Positions 1-9,641 are shown, counted from the first letter of the stretch. The stretch is 64,000 bases of DNA from Candidatus Zixiibacteriota bacterium (GCA_017999435.1 JAGNLV010000006.1:62001-126000), one strand, 5' to 3'. The notes: a model not told the origin generated them from the sequence alone. Made by a program: numbers and translations.

Positions 1-1592
1 AGCTCCTGGCCGCCCATCACGAGCTTGATGGAGCGGGTGCTGACGACACTGGTGACGCCGGCGAAGGCCTCCGTCCCGCCGTGGGCCGCAATGGCCTTGC
101 CCAGGATCTCCATCCCCTTGGCGATGTTCGCATCGTTGACGACCAGTTCCTCCTGGTCGGCCTGCTGCGGCGCCGGAATCGATATGTCGACCGCCTCGAT
201 CGGACCCCAGCCGAGCGAATCGAGCGGCAGGTCGAACTTCTCCTTGTCGCCGACGACCAGGATGACCATGGAGTCCGGGTGGAGACTGCGTTTCGCGGCC
301 GCCACGACATCGTCCTTGGTGGTCTGCTCCACGCGGGTTTTCTCGCGCTGGAGGAAGTCCTCGGGCAGGCCGTAGAAGTCGTAGCTCATGATCCGGCCGA
401 TCACCTCGCGGCGGGAATCGAAGTTGAACACGAACGAGTTCAGGTATCCGTCCTTGCCCTTCTTCATTTCCATGTCGGTCGGCGGCACCGTCTGCATCGA
501 GCGGATCTGCTCGATCATGGCCCGGCAGGCTTTGACGGTGTTCCCCGGATCGGTCGAGGCCAGCGCGAAGAAGTACCCGGGATAGGCGGCGTTCGACACG
601 TAGCGCCCGCCGGCCGAGTAGGCCAGACCCAGGCGGGTCCGGACTTCATCGGTGAGCCGGCTTCCGAATCCCAGCCCGAGGATCGAATTCATCACGATCT
701 TGTCGGCATAGTCGGGGTCTTTCAGCATGCCGCCGAGATGTCCCATGCGGATGTACGACTGCTTGGCGCCTTTCTTTTCGGCGTAGTACACCTGTTTGCG
801 CCACTGGTAGTCGACCACCGGGGGCGGCGGCACTGCCGCGGTCCCTTTCTTCCAATCGCCGAACAGCTTCTTGACCCGGGCGAGGACCTTGTTCTTGTCG
901 AAGTCGCCGTAGATCGCCATCTGGATGTTCTCGGGACGCACATAGCGGTCGTGGAAAGCGACCAGGTCGTCGCGCGTGACCTTGTCGAGCGTGGCGTACT
1001 CCATAGTGCGGGCGTAGGGCGACTCGGCCCCGTAGATCAGCTTGCGGAACTCGCGGAGCGCGATCTCGGAAACCTCGTCGTTGCGGCGCGCGATGTTGGT
1101 TCGCGCCTGCACCATGGCCAGGTCGATCTTGTCCTGGTCGAACCGGGGGTAGCGGAGAACTTCGGCCAGCACAAGGAGGCCGGTGTCGGCGTAGTCGCTC
1201 AGCACGTTGACGAACGCGCCGCCCTCGACGTCCCCGAAATTGGTCTCGACCATGCCGCCGATTCCCTCGAGCAGCTCGTCAATCTGATCGCCGGTCCAGG
1301 TGCGCGTGCCGCCCGTCCGCATGACGGTGCCGGTGATTTCGGCCAGTCCGGCCTGATCGCCTGGCTCGAGGTAGGAGCCGGCGGCGAGGCGTACGTTGAC
1401 GTTGAACAGCGGCAGCGACTTGTCCGTCAGCAGGTAGAGCCGCAGGCCGTTGTCGAGCTGGATCTTCTCGACTTTCGGAATCTCCAGCGGATTGAGCGGC
1501 GGGAAGGTGATGCTCTCGACGTCCTGGGCGGCCGCCGGCAACGCGAGCGCCGCCAGCCACCACAGGCACAGGAGGGTCGTCCATTTCTTCAT
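1..1592 (-). CDS. M16 (insulinase/pitrilysin) family protein, probable non-catalytic partner; 3' end outside window
   Basis: Reads leftward from ATG at 1592 and leaves the window without a stop; 530 residues are visible. The start MKKWTTLLCLWWLAALALP is a signal peptide, so the protein is exported. The body has the M16 fold pattern: VEKIQLDNGLRLYLLTD, then a TGTVMRTGGT segment where active members carry HxxEH. No HxxEH is present. The second-half motifs (LTDEVRTRLGLAYSAGG) are intact. In M16 heterodimers the partner without zinc ligands supplies this R/Y motif. After the second M16 domain (about residue 480) an extra segment begins (AKGMEILGKAIAAHGG), which looks like the start of a LolA/outer-membrane sorting-like extension but is cut off. 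It lies 14 nt downstream of the zinc-binding M16 gene, so they probably form one operon and one complex. Confidence 0.88.
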   Translation of the reverse strand, partial: MKKWTTLLCLWWLAALALPAAAQDVESITFPPLNPLEIPKVEKIQLDNGLRLYLLTDKSLPLFNVNVRLAAGSYLEPGDQAGLAEITGTVMRTGGTRTWTGDQIDELLEGIGGMVETNFGDVEGGAFVNVLSDYADTGLLVLAEVLRYPRFDQDKIDLAMVQARTNIARRNDEVSEIALREFRKLIYGAESPYARTMEYATLDKVTRDDLVAFHDRYVRPENIQMAIYGDFDKNKVLARVKKLFGDWKKGTAAVPPPPVVDYQWRKQVYYAEKKGAKQSYIRMGHLGGMLKDPDYADKIVMNSILGLGFGSRLTDEVRTRLGLAYSAGGRYVSNAAYPGYFFALASTDPGNTVKACRAMIEQIRSMQTVPPTDMEMKKGKDGYLNSFVFNFDSRREVIGRIMSYDFYGLPEDFLQREKTRVEQTTKDDVVAAAKRSLHPDSMVILVVGDKEKFDLPLDSLGWGPIEAVDISIPAPQQADQEELVVNDANIAKGMEILGKAIAAHGGTEAFAGVTSVVSTRSIKLVMGGQE

Positions 1593-1606
1593 GACACACT
1601 GCTCCC

Positions 1607-3112
1607 CTAACTCTGAACCGTGTTCAGGCAGACGACGGTCCGGTTGTTCTTGGTGAAGTACTTCTTGGCCACGCGCTGGATGTCCTCGGGGGTAACGCCG
1701 TTGATCCGGCCGAGCTCCTTGAACAGGGCGCGCCAGTCGCCCCAGTCATTCTGGGCGGAGGCCAGCTGCGAGGCCATGCCGAGGTTCGAGGTCAGGCCGT
1801 TGATGAAGTCGGCTTTGGCGCGGGCCTTGATCTCGGCCACGTCCTCCGCGGGGAGCAGCTCGTTCTGCAGCCGCTCGACCTCCACGTACACCTCGCTCTC
1901 GCACTCCTCGTTGGAGTGGTCGGCGGCCGGGATGACGCCGACCAGGGCCAGCGTCGGGTATTTCGAGGCGGGATAGCCGGCAAAGGCAAACACCTCGGCG
2001 GCGATCTTCTTCTCCTTCACAAGGTTCGTGTACAGGAGCGACGTGCGGCCCTGGCCGAGGTAGTCCATGAGCGCCTGCACCGCCGGCCAATCGGGGTGGG
2101 TGTACTCCGGCACGTGCCATGCCGCGGCGAAGAACGGCTGAGCCGGATCCTCAAGGATCACCCGCCGCTCGCCCTGCTGCTCGGGTTCCACCGTGGCGAC
2201 CGGCTCCGGATTCGGCTTGGCCGGCATGCCGCCCCAGTACTGCTCGGCCAGCCGGAAGACCTCGTCCGGGTACACGTCGCCGCAAATGGCGATGATCATG
2301 TTGGACGGGACGTAGTACTTCTCAAAGAAGGCCTTGGCCGCGTCACGCGTGTAGTTCTTGATGTCCGACATGTGTCCCACGATCGAGATGCCGTAGGGGT
2401 GGGCCGTGAAAGCGGTCGATTTCAGGACGTCGATCGCCCGGCCGATCGGGTTGTTCTCGAGCGTCTGGCGGCGTTCCTCGGCGATCACCTCGCGTTCGCG
2501 GTACATCTCGCGGAGCACGGGCTGGTTGAACCGGGCCGACTCCATCGCCATCCACAGCTCGAGCTTGTTCGAGGGCAGGCTCATGATGTAGCTGGTCTGG
2601 TCCATGCCGGTCCCGGCATTGAGGTTGACCGCCCCGTGGCGCTCGAGGATGTTGTCGAATTCGTTGGGCACGACGACCCGGTTGGCCGCCTCGATGGCCT
2701 CGTCAAAGGCCTTCTGGAGAGCCGCCAGGCGGGTCGAATCCGCCTGCGCGCCCTTTTTCCGCTCGGCGCGGAGCTCGTAGAAAATCGAATCCTCCACCTT
2801 CATCAACTGCAGTTCCGTGTCGATGTCCTGGGTGCCGACCTGGCGCGTGCCTTTGAAGGCCATGTGCTCGAACATGTGCGCCAGTCCGGTGTACTCCTTC
2901 GGGTCGTCCACGCCGCCGACATCGACGTACGTGACGAAGGACGCGACCGGCGCCTCGTGACGCTCCATGACGATGATTTTCAGGCCGTTGGCGAGGGTGT
3001 GTTCCGACACCGTCTTCTCGATCTTCTGAAAATCGAAGGCGAAGACCAACGGCGCGGAGACGAGGGCGAGGCAGGCGATCGCCGTGCCCGCTCGCAGGAT
3101 CATGCGTCTCAT
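1607..3112 (-). CDS. M16 family zinc metallopeptidase, catalytic subunit
   Basis: Predicted 501-aa exported protease. The zinc motif HMFEH (HxxEH) lies near residue 80 in LAHMFEHMAFKGT, followed by the downstream acidic ligand region (REREVIAEERR). The C-terminal half carries the second M16 domain with LGQGRTSLLYTNLVKEK. An N-terminal signal peptide (RAGTAIACLALVSAPLVFA) places it outside the cytoplasm. I chose ATG 3112 because GGAGG sits 5 nt upstream; in-frame ATGs at 3124 and 3139 lack such a site. It is the promoter-proximal gene of the pair with the degenerate M16 gene ending at 1592. A combined role in degrading peptides in the periplasm is inference. Confidence 0.93.
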   Translation of the reverse strand: MRRMILRAGTAIACLALVSAPLVFAFDFQKIEKTVSEHTLANGLKIIVMERHEAPVASFVTYVDVGGVDDPKEYTGLAHMFEHMAFKGTRQVGTQDIDTELQLMKVEDSIFYELRAERKKGAQADSTRLAALQKAFDEAIEAANRVVVPNEFDNILERHGAVNLNAGTGMDQTSYIMSLPSNKLELWMAMESARFNQPVLREMYREREVIAEERRQTLENNPIGRAIDVLKSTAFTAHPYGISIVGHMSDIKNYTRDAAKAFFEKYYVPSNMIIAICGDVYPDEVFRLAEQYWGGMPAKPNPEPVATVEPEQQGERRVILEDPAQPFFAAAWHVPEYTHPDWPAVQALMDYLGQGRTSLLYTNLVKEKKIAAEVFAFAGYPASKYPTLALVGVIPAADHSNEECESEVYVEVERLQNELLPAEDVAEIKARAKADFINGLTSNLGMASQLASAQNDWGDWRALFKELGRINGVTPEDIQRVAKKYFTKNNRTVVCLNTVQS

Positions 3113-3248
3113 CAGTACCTCCATATAGTTATGTCGCATTCCGGCAAAAGTCAGACTAATGTAGGGAACGGGGGAGAAGCTGTCAAGCGGCAGGCTGGCG
3201 GCGGCGGGGGGGGCGTCCCGGCGAGCCGCGGACGGGGCGGGCGCCGGA

Positions 3249-3282
3249 CAAAAGAAAGGCGGCAGGCCGAAAGCCTGCCGCC
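3249..3282 (-). terminator. Intrinsic terminator after glgP
   Basis: Perfect 10-bp stem GGCGGCAGGC / GCCTGCCGCC with a 5-nt loop (3258-3282). Read on the minus strand it is followed by TTTCTTTTG (3249-3257). It sits 26 bp past the glgP stop. Confidence 0.8.
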
Positions 3283-3307
3283 GCCATCTGCCGCCGCACT
3301 CGGCACC

Positions 3308-5866
3308 CTACCACCAACTGATGAGGCGGGGTTTGAAGACGTGGGGGAGTGCGTCGTTGCGGGGGATGATCCGCGCCTTGATCCCGAACCGGCCCGACTC
3401 CGTGCACTCGACCTCAGCGGCGAACGTGTACGTGCCGCCGCCGTCGACCGGCTTGACCAGCTTGGCCGGCACCGAGCGGTAGTTCACGAGCTGCTCCTGA
3501 GAGTTCAGCCGCCCGGCGACCAGTTCGACAGACACGTCGTCGGGCGTGATCGCCCCCAGGAAAACGTCGGCTTCGATCGGGAGTTTCTGGCCCACGTAGA
3601 CGGTGGCGCCGACGTCGGGAATGCGGACGTCGTTGATCGCCAGCGTTCCCCAGCCGGCCCGCATCCGGTCGAGCCAGGCGGTCAGGCTCCGGGTCTTCGC
3701 GAAGTTGTTGTCGCGGAGCTGGCGGGCAGAGTGGATGGCGCGGACGTAGAATTCGTCGGTGTAATTGCGCAGCATCCCCTGGGCCGCGAACTCCTCGCCG
3801 GCCATCTGCACGGCCGCCTTCATCTTCTGGATCCACTTCTCCGGCAGGCCGACGCCGTTCCGGTTGTGGAAGAGCGGCACCACCTCGCGCTCGAGCACGT
3901 CGTAGAGCATTTCGGCTTCGAGGCGGTCCTGAATCTCGACGTTTTCGTACTCCTCGCCGTTGCCGATTTTGAAGCCGCGCTCGTCGCTGTACCCCTCGGC
4001 CCACCAGCCGTCGAGCACCGACACGTGGAGCGCCCCGTTGAGGGCGGCCTTCATGCCCGAAGTGCCCGAGGCTTCCTGCGGCCGGCGCGGGTTGTTCAGC
4101 CAGACGTCCGCTCCCTGCACCATGTAGCGGGCGACGTTGATGTCGTAGTCCTCGAGGAAAATGATGCGGTTGCGGAAGCGCTCCTCGCTGATGACGCCGA
4201 CGATGTACTTGATGATTTCCTTGCCGGGGTTGTCCAGCGGGTGCGCCTTCCCGGAAAAGATCAGCTGCACCGGGCGCTTTTCATCGTTGACCAGGCGTTC
4301 CAGGCGGGCGAGGTCGGCGAAGATGAGGCTGCCGCGCTTGTAGGTCGAAAACCGCCGGGCAAAGCAGATGGTGAGGGCCTGGGGATCGAGCAACTGCTCG
4401 GCGCGCTGGATATACAGCTGCGAGGCGCCCCGGCGCTGCAGCTGCTGTTTGAGGCGCTTGCGGGCGAAAAAGATGAGTCGCTCGCGCCGCCGGTTGTGGG
4501 TGCGCCAGAGCTCCATGTCGGGAATCTTCTGCACCCGCTTCCACACCTCCGGCGCCCCCGGCCGCTCGCGGTAGCGGGGGCCGAGGTACGATTCGTAGAG
4601 CTCGTCCATGTCGTGGGAAATCCACGACTGCGTGTGCACGCCGTTGGTGATCGCCTTGATCGGAACTTCCTCAATCGGCAGGCCGGGCCAAATGTTGTGC
4701 CACATCTCGCGCGACACCCGGCCGTGCAGTTTCGACACGCCGTTGGCGAAGGCGGACGTCTTGAGCGCGGCCACCGTCATGCCGAACGGTTCCGATTCAT
4801 CCTCCGGCATCACCCGGCCGAGGGTGAGAAAATCCTTCCACGGCACGCCGAGCGAAGCCAGGAAGTCGCCGAGGTAGCGGTGCACGAGGACGGGGTCGAA
4901 CTGCTCGTTGCCGGCCGGCACCGGGGTATGGGTCGTGAACACCGTCGTCGCCCACACATACTGGAGCGCCTCGTTGTAGCTTAGCCCCTGCTCCTGCATG
5001 AGAATCCGCAGCCGTTCGAGGGCGAGAAACCAGGAGTGCCCCTCGTTCATGTGGAAGATGGCGGGCTCGATCCCCAGCGCCCGCAGGGCCCGGACCCCGC
5101 CGATTCCCAGAAGGATTTCCTGGCGGATGCGCATGTCCTTGTCGCCCCCGTAGAGGACCGATGTGATCTCCCGGTTCTTGGTCGAATTCTCCGGGATATT
5201 GGTGTCGAGCGCGTACATCGGGATGAGGCCGACGGTTGTCTTCCAGACCTGGACGTGCACCGGGGCGCCGGCCATCTGCACGGTGATCCGGAGCGGCTGG
5301 CCGTTGGCGTCCTTGACCAGCTCCACCGGCATGTGGTACCAGTCGTTCTCCTCGTAGCGCTCCTGCTGCCAGCCGTCGGACGACAGGAACTGGCGGAAGT
5401 AGCCGTAGCGGTAGAGGAGCGCCACCGCGGTCATGGGGAGGCCGATGTCGGAGGCCGATTTCAGCGTGTCCCCCGAGAGCACCCCGAGGCCGCCGGAGTA
5501 CACGGGCAGACTCGTATCCAGGCCGTACTCGAGGGAGAAGTAGGCGATGCGCTCCCCCTCGTACTGGCCGTACTTGTAGTGGAACCACTTTTTGGCCTTC
5601 AGGTAGTCCTGGTACTTGTCGTACACGCGGTGGAGGGCGGCGACGAAAGCGTCGTCATCGGCGGCGCGCTGGAGGGCGTCCTGGGGCAGACGCGACAGCA
5701 TCTCCACCGGGTTCTGGTAGCACTGCTCCCACATCTCGGCGTCCAGCCGGATGAACAGCTTCACCAGGTCCCAGCTCCAGGCGTACCACAGATTCTGCGC
5801 CAATTCCTGCAGGGGCAGGAGGCGCTCCGGCAACTTCGGGAGGACAAAGAATTGACGTACTCGCAT
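3308..5866 (-). CDS. glgP: Alpha-glucan (glycogen/maltodextrin) phosphorylase
   Basis: An 852-aa GT35-family phosphorylase of the TIGR02094 type. It releases glucose-1-phosphate from alpha-1,4-glucans with pyridoxal phosphate. The N-terminal about 110 residues (LPERLLPLQELAQNLWYAW) match the DUF3417 domain typical of this subfamily. The catalytic core has FSLEYGLD and HMNEGHSWF, and the PLP-lysine segment is EASGTSGMKAALNG. The last 130 residues form a beta-rich tail. ATG 5866 is preferred because GGAGAG lies just upstream (MRVRQFFVLPKLPE); longer in-frame starts to 6043 extend into low-complexity sequence. It is divergent from 6-phosphofructokinase at 6130, consistent with feeding glucose units into glycolysis. 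Glycogen synthase is 40 kb away in the same window. Confidence 0.95.
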   Translation of the reverse strand: MRVRQFFVLPKLPERLLPLQELAQNLWYAWSWDLVKLFIRLDAEMWEQCYQNPVEMLSRLPQDALQRAADDDAFVAALHRVYDKYQDYLKAKKWFHYKYGQYEGERIAYFSLEYGLDTSLPVYSGGLGVLSGDTLKSASDIGLPMTAVALLYRYGYFRQFLSSDGWQQERYEENDWYHMPVELVKDANGQPLRITVQMAGAPVHVQVWKTTVGLIPMYALDTNIPENSTKNREITSVLYGGDKDMRIRQEILLGIGGVRALRALGIEPAIFHMNEGHSWFLALERLRILMQEQGLSYNEALQYVWATTVFTTHTPVPAGNEQFDPVLVHRYLGDFLASLGVPWKDFLTLGRVMPEDESEPFGMTVAALKTSAFANGVSKLHGRVSREMWHNIWPGLPIEEVPIKAITNGVHTQSWISHDMDELYESYLGPRYRERPGAPEVWKRVQKIPDMELWRTHNRRRERLIFFARKRLKQQLQRRGASQLYIQRAEQLLDPQALTICFARRFSTYKRGSLIFADLARLERLVNDEKRPVQLIFSGKAHPLDNPGKEIIKYIVGVISEERFRNRIIFLEDYDINVARYMVQGADVWLNNPRRPQEASGTSGMKAALNGALHVSVLDGWWAEGYSDERGFKIGNGEEYENVEIQDRLEAEMLYDVLEREVVPLFHNRNGVGLPEKWIQKMKAAVQMAGEEFAAQGMLRNYTDEFYVRAIHSARQLRDNNFAKTRSLTAWLDRMRAGWGTLAINDVRIPDVGATVYVGQKLPIEADVFLGAITPDDVSVELVAGRLNSQEQLVNYRSVPAKLVKPVDGGGTYTFAAEVECTESGRFGIKARIIPRNDALPHVFKPRLISWW

Positions 5867-6129
5867 CGCTCTCCTACGCTTCCGCGGGTCGGACGGTCCC
5901 GGGGCTAGATAATTGTTCGGCAGCGGCGAATGCAACCATAAACTTCCCGGCTCCCGGACCGCGCGGGGTCCTCTGGCCGGGTTGTCGGTCCTCCTCATGT
6001 GATCGGCTCGTCGGGCGGTTTGGTTCACTCCCCGCCGCGACAATCCCCGGCCGGTCCCTCAAGCTCTCGGCCGGCCGGGCCGACAAATATTTAGGTTGTT
6101 TTTAACCCCCTCCCGGCCTTGTTTACAGC

Positions 6130-7284
6130 ATGGCAAAATCGGTGAAACGAATCGGTGTGCTAACCGGCGGGGGCGACTGCCCCGGCCTCAACGCGGTCAT
6201 TCGGGCGATCGTCAAGACCGCCGATAACGAGTATGACTGGAACGTGATCGGGTTCCTCGACGGCTACGAGGGACTCATCGACAACCGGTACCGGGAGCTG
6301 GCCGGCAGCGACGTCTCCGGGATCCTAACCCTCGGCGGCACCATCCTCGGAACCTCCAACCAGGCCGACCCCTTCCACTACCCGGTCCTCCAGGACGAGG
6401 GGTTCATCTACCTGGACCGGTCGAGCCAGGCGATCCGGAATTTTGAGAAACTGGGGCTCGACACCCTGGTGGCGATCGGCGGCGACGGCACCATGGCCGC
6501 TTCCGCCCGCATGATGGAGAAGGGCCTTCCCGTCGTGGGCGTCCCCAAGACCATCGACAACGACCTCTGGGGCACCGACGTCACCTTCGGCTTCGATTCC
6601 GCCATGGCCACTGCAACCGAAGCGGTCGACCGGATCCACACGACCGCCCAATCCCACCACCGGGTGATGATCATCGAGGTGATGGGGCGGTACGCGGGGT
6701 GGCTGGCCCTCGGCTCCGGCATCGCCGGCGGAGGCGACATCATTCTCCTGCCTGAATTCCCCTACGATATCGACAGCGTCTGCGGCGCCATCAAGGCCCG
6801 GAACGCGGCCGGCAAGCGGTTCTCGATCGTGGTGGTGGGGGAGGGGGCGAAGCCTCACGGCGGGGACCTGGTGGTCGAGCGGCGCATCGAGACCTCGCCT
6901 GACAAGATCCGTCTGGGCGGGATCTCGCGCCAGGTCGCCGCCCAGATCGAGGGGCTCACCAACATCGAGTGCCGCGTGACCATCCTCGGCCACCTGCTCC
7001 GGGGCGGGTCGCCGACGCCGCGCGACCGGCTGCTCGCCACCCGCTTCGGCTCGGAGGCGGTCCACCTCATCGCCCGCGGCGAGACCGGGCGGATGGTCGC
7101 CATGCGCAGCGGCGACATCGGCGCCGTGCCGATTGTCGACGTCGCCGGACGCCTGCGCGTCGTAACCCCCGACCACCCCTGGGTCCGGGCCGCCCGCTCG
7201 TTGGGCATCTCGCTCGGCATTCCCCCCGACGCCCGCCCGGAAGACTTCTTCGCCGCGCCCAAGCAGAAGGCCGGAAAACTGTAG
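6130..7284 (+). CDS. pfkA: 6-phosphofructokinase, group III (ATP-type signature)
   Basis: A 384-aa phosphofructokinase. GGGDCPGLNAVIR is the nucleotide-binding start and GGDGTMAAS carries Gly at the position that separates ATP from PPi enzymes (PPi enzymes have Asp). PKTIDNDLWGTD is the catalytic loop, with Lys where E. coli PfkA has Gly. RDRLLATRFG near the end is typical of the long group III enzymes, such as those of actinomycetes. Gly+Lys therefore points to an ATP-dependent, group III enzyme, but phosphoryl-donor preference cannot be settled from sequence. No strong ribosome-binding site precedes ATG 6130. The gene is divergent from glgP and followed 31 bp later by a beta-CASP protein. 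Confidence 0.93.
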   Translation: MAKSVKRIGVLTGGGDCPGLNAVIRAIVKTADNEYDWNVIGFLDGYEGLIDNRYRELAGSDVSGILTLGGTILGTSNQADPFHYPVLQDEGFIYLDRSSQAIRNFEKLGLDTLVAIGGDGTMAASARMMEKGLPVVGVPKTIDNDLWGTDVTFGFDSAMATATEAVDRIHTTAQSHHRVMIIEVMGRYAGWLALGSGIAGGGDIILLPEFPYDIDSVCGAIKARNAAGKRFSIVVVGEGAKPHGGDLVVERRIETSPDKIRLGGISRQVAAQIEGLTNIECRVTILGHLLRGGSPTPRDRLLATRFGSEAVHLIARGETGRMVAMRSGDIGAVPIVDVAGRLRVVTPDHPWVRAARSLGISLGIPPDARPEDFFAAPKQKAGKL

Positions 7285-7315
7285 CGGACACCACCGAGGG
7301 AAGGCAGGCATTGTC

Positions 7316-8701
7316 TTGATCACGCTCTCCTTTCACGGCGCCGCCGGCACCGTGACCGGTTCCAAGTATCTGGTGACTGTCAACGACGCCCAGGTGCTCA
7401 TCGACTGCGGCATGTTTCAGGGCCCGCGCGACCTGCGGCTGAAGAACTGGGAGATGCCCCCCTTCGACCCCAAAGCCCTCGAGGCGGTCATCGTCACCCA
7501 CGCCCACATCGACCACATCGGCTACCTCCCGCGGCTCGGGCGCATGGGATTCCACAAGGCGATCTTCGCCACGCCGCCCACCGTCGAACTGGCCCGCCTT
7601 GCGCTCAAGGACGCCGCCTACCTCCAGGAGGAAGACGCGGCTTACCGCAATAAGAAGAAACTGACGCGTTACGAGAAGGCCCTGCCGCTGTTCGACGAAG
7701 ACGACGTGGCGCGGATCGACGAACAGTATGTGGACGAGCGGTTCGGGAAGTGGGTGGTGGCGGCCGAGGGTATCCGCTTCCGCTACCACATTGTCGGGCA
7801 CATCCTCGGCGCGGCCTGTGTCGAGGTGGCGGCCGACGACGGCGGACGCGCGGTGTCCATCCTGTTTTCCGGCGACGTTGGGCGGTACGGCAACCCGCTC
7901 ACTCGCAATCCGGGCGAGCCGCCCGTGACCGACTACCTCGTCTGCGAATCGACTTACGGCGGGCGGATTCACGAACCCGAGGATCCCTATTTCGAGTTCG
8001 CCAACCTGATCAACGAGGTGGTGGAGCGGCGCTCCATCCTGCTCGTCCCCGCCTTCGCCATCGGCCGCACCCAGCAGATCGTCTACCTGGTGAACGACCT
8101 CATCACCCACGGCCGCGTGCCGCCGATCGACATCCACATCGACTCCCCCATGGCCGTCACCGCCACCGAGCTCTACGTCAAGTACGCCGACTACCACGCG
8201 ATCGACCTCCGGCGCCTGGCGGGGGAGGACTGCGTGCTCCACGGCCCCCGCGTTTTTCTCCACCGCGAGCGAGCCGATTCCAAGGAGTTGAACAAGCTGC
8301 GCGGCCCGGCCATCATCCTCTCCGCCAGCGGCATGCTCACCGGCGGGCGCATTCTCCACCACCTCATCCAGCGCCTCCCCGATCCCAAGAACATCGTCGC
8401 CCTCGTCGGCTACATGGCCGAGGGGACGCTGGGGCGGCGGCTTGAGGAGGGCGCGGCCAGCGTGTATATTCACAAGCAGCCGGTGGAGGTGCGGGCGAAG
8501 GTGGTCAAACTGCACAGCCTCTCCGCGCACGCCGACTACCACGAGATGCTGCACTGGCTGGAGCCGGTCAGCCGCCGGCCGCGGACTGTCTTTTGCACCC
8601 ACGGCGAGGAGTCGCAGTTGGCGGCGATGGCCGGGCACCTGAGAGACGAACGGGGTTGGGAGTGCCGCATCCCCAGGCTCCACGAAAGCGTTGAACTGTA
8701 A
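7316..8701 (+). CDS. Beta-CASP metallo-beta-lactamase-fold protein (CPSF/RNase-like)
   Basis: A 461-aa metallo-beta-lactamase fold with a beta-CASP insert. THAHIDHIG is the HxHxDH motif near residue 60 and GHILGAACVEV the next His motif. FSGDVGRYG carries the Asp ligand and YGGRIHEP follows. The beta-CASP region holds VPAFAIGRTQQIVYL, SPMA and SASGMLTGGRILHHL. The C-terminus has HSLSAHADYHEM and CTHGE. This is the bacterial family related to CPSF-73 and RNase J, cytoplasmic RNA nucleases; the substrate here is unknown. The start is TTG 7316 with GGCAGG upstream; no ATG gives a full first strand (ITLSFHGAAGTVTGSKY). Confidence 0.9.
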   Translation: MITLSFHGAAGTVTGSKYLVTVNDAQVLIDCGMFQGPRDLRLKNWEMPPFDPKALEAVIVTHAHIDHIGYLPRLGRMGFHKAIFATPPTVELARLALKDAAYLQEEDAAYRNKKKLTRYEKALPLFDEDDVARIDEQYVDERFGKWVVAAEGIRFRYHIVGHILGAACVEVAADDGGRAVSILFSGDVGRYGNPLTRNPGEPPVTDYLVCESTYGGRIHEPEDPYFEFANLINEVVERRSILLVPAFAIGRTQQIVYLVNDLITHGRVPPIDIHIDSPMAVTATELYVKYADYHAIDLRRLAGEDCVLHGPRVFLHRERADSKELNKLRGPAIILSASGMLTGGRILHHLIQRLPDPKNIVALVGYMAEGTLGRRLEEGAASVYIHKQPVEVRAKVVKLHSLSAHADYHEMLHWLEPVSRRPRTVFCTHGEESQLAAMAGHLRDERGWECRIPRLHESVEL

Positions 8702-8720
8702 CGGCAGGAGAGGATCGACC

Positions 8721-9641
8721 ATGGCCAGAAAGCCGCATGCCCACGACAAGGCCCCGCGGCCGCGTCTCACCAAGACCGAGATGACCCGACGTCTGAAACG
8801 GACGCCTGCGTACCGCCTCGCATACAAGGATCTCGATTTCCTGAGCACCGAGGACTGCCGCCCCATCCGGCTCGAACTCGAACTGCTCAAGCCGGAGCTG
8901 CTCCTGCGACAGAACAACATCGTCTCCACCATCGTCGTCTTCGGGAGCACGCGCATTCACGATCCGGCGGAGGCCCGGCGGGCGGTGGTCCGGCTGGAAC
9001 GGCTGGTCCGGCGCGCGCCGCACGACCCTCAACTCCGCCGCCGCCTGCGCATCGCCCGTTCGGTCGAGGCCAAGTCGCACTACTATGAAGCGGCCCGCGA
9101 ATTCGGCCGCATCGTCTCGGAGGAGAGCCAGGGGAATACCGAGAATCCCTACGTCATCGTCACCGGCGGCGGCCCCGGGATCATGGAGGCGGCCAACCGG
9201 GGCGCGCACGATGTCGAGGCCAAGAGCATCGGCCTCAACATCACCCTGGCCACCGAGCAGGAGCCCAATCCGTATATCACGCCGGAGCTGTGCATGCAGT
9301 TCCACTATTTCGCGGTCCGCAAGATGCACTTCATGCTCCGCGCCCGCGCCCTCGTCGCCTTTCCCGGCGGCTACGGCACGCTCGACGAGCTCTTCGAAGC
9401 CCTCACGCTGGTCCAGACGGGTGTGATGAAACCGCTGCCGATCATCCTGTTCGGTGAGGACTACTGGCGGGGCCTGATCAATTTCGACTACCTCGTTGAC
9501 CAGGGGGTCATCGACCAGGATGATCTCAACCTCTTCGTGTTTGCCGACACCGCCCGCGACGCCTGGGAGTACATCAAGTACTTCTACGCCGAGGAAAACA
9601 ACAACCACGGCATCCGCGACCGCCGCCGTCCGCGGCCGTGA
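8721..9641 (+). CDS. LOG-family (TIGR00730-like) Rossmann-fold protein
   Basis: A 306-aa protein. VTGGGPGIMEAANRGA and FPGGYGTLDELFEALT are the two hallmarks of the LOG/lysine-decarboxylase-like family, whose characterised members cleave nucleoside 5'-monophosphates (cytokinin phosphoribohydrolase activity). This is the longer bacterial form, with a basic 80-residue N-terminus (RLTKTEMTRRLKRTPAYR). ATG 8721 has AGGAGAGG about 8 nt upstream; an in-frame ATG 30 nt earlier overlaps the previous gene and has no such site. It follows the beta-CASP gene by 19 bp, so co-transcription is likely. The substrate is not predictable. Confidence 0.9.
   Translation: MARKPHAHDKAPRPRLTKTEMTRRLKRTPAYRLAYKDLDFLSTEDCRPIRLELELLKPELLLRQNNIVSTIVVFGSTRIHDPAEARRAVVRLERLVRRAPHDPQLRRRLRIARSVEAKSHYYEAAREFGRIVSEESQGNTENPYVIVTGGGPGIMEAANRGAHDVEAKSIGLNITLATEQEPNPYITPELCMQFHYFAVRKMHFMLRARALVAFPGGYGTLDELFEALTLVQTGVMKPLPIILFGEDYWRGLINFDYLVDQGVIDQDDLNLFVFADTARDAWEYIKYFYAEENNNHGIRDRRRPRP

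Noticed and set aside
81-4984. Long open frames on the plus strand (509 and 1022 codons) opposite the M16 and glgP genes
   Set aside because: They are antisense shadows of GC-rich genes. Their translations are His/Arg/Asp-rich with no family resemblance, whereas the minus-strand frames give clear M16 and GT35 motifs.
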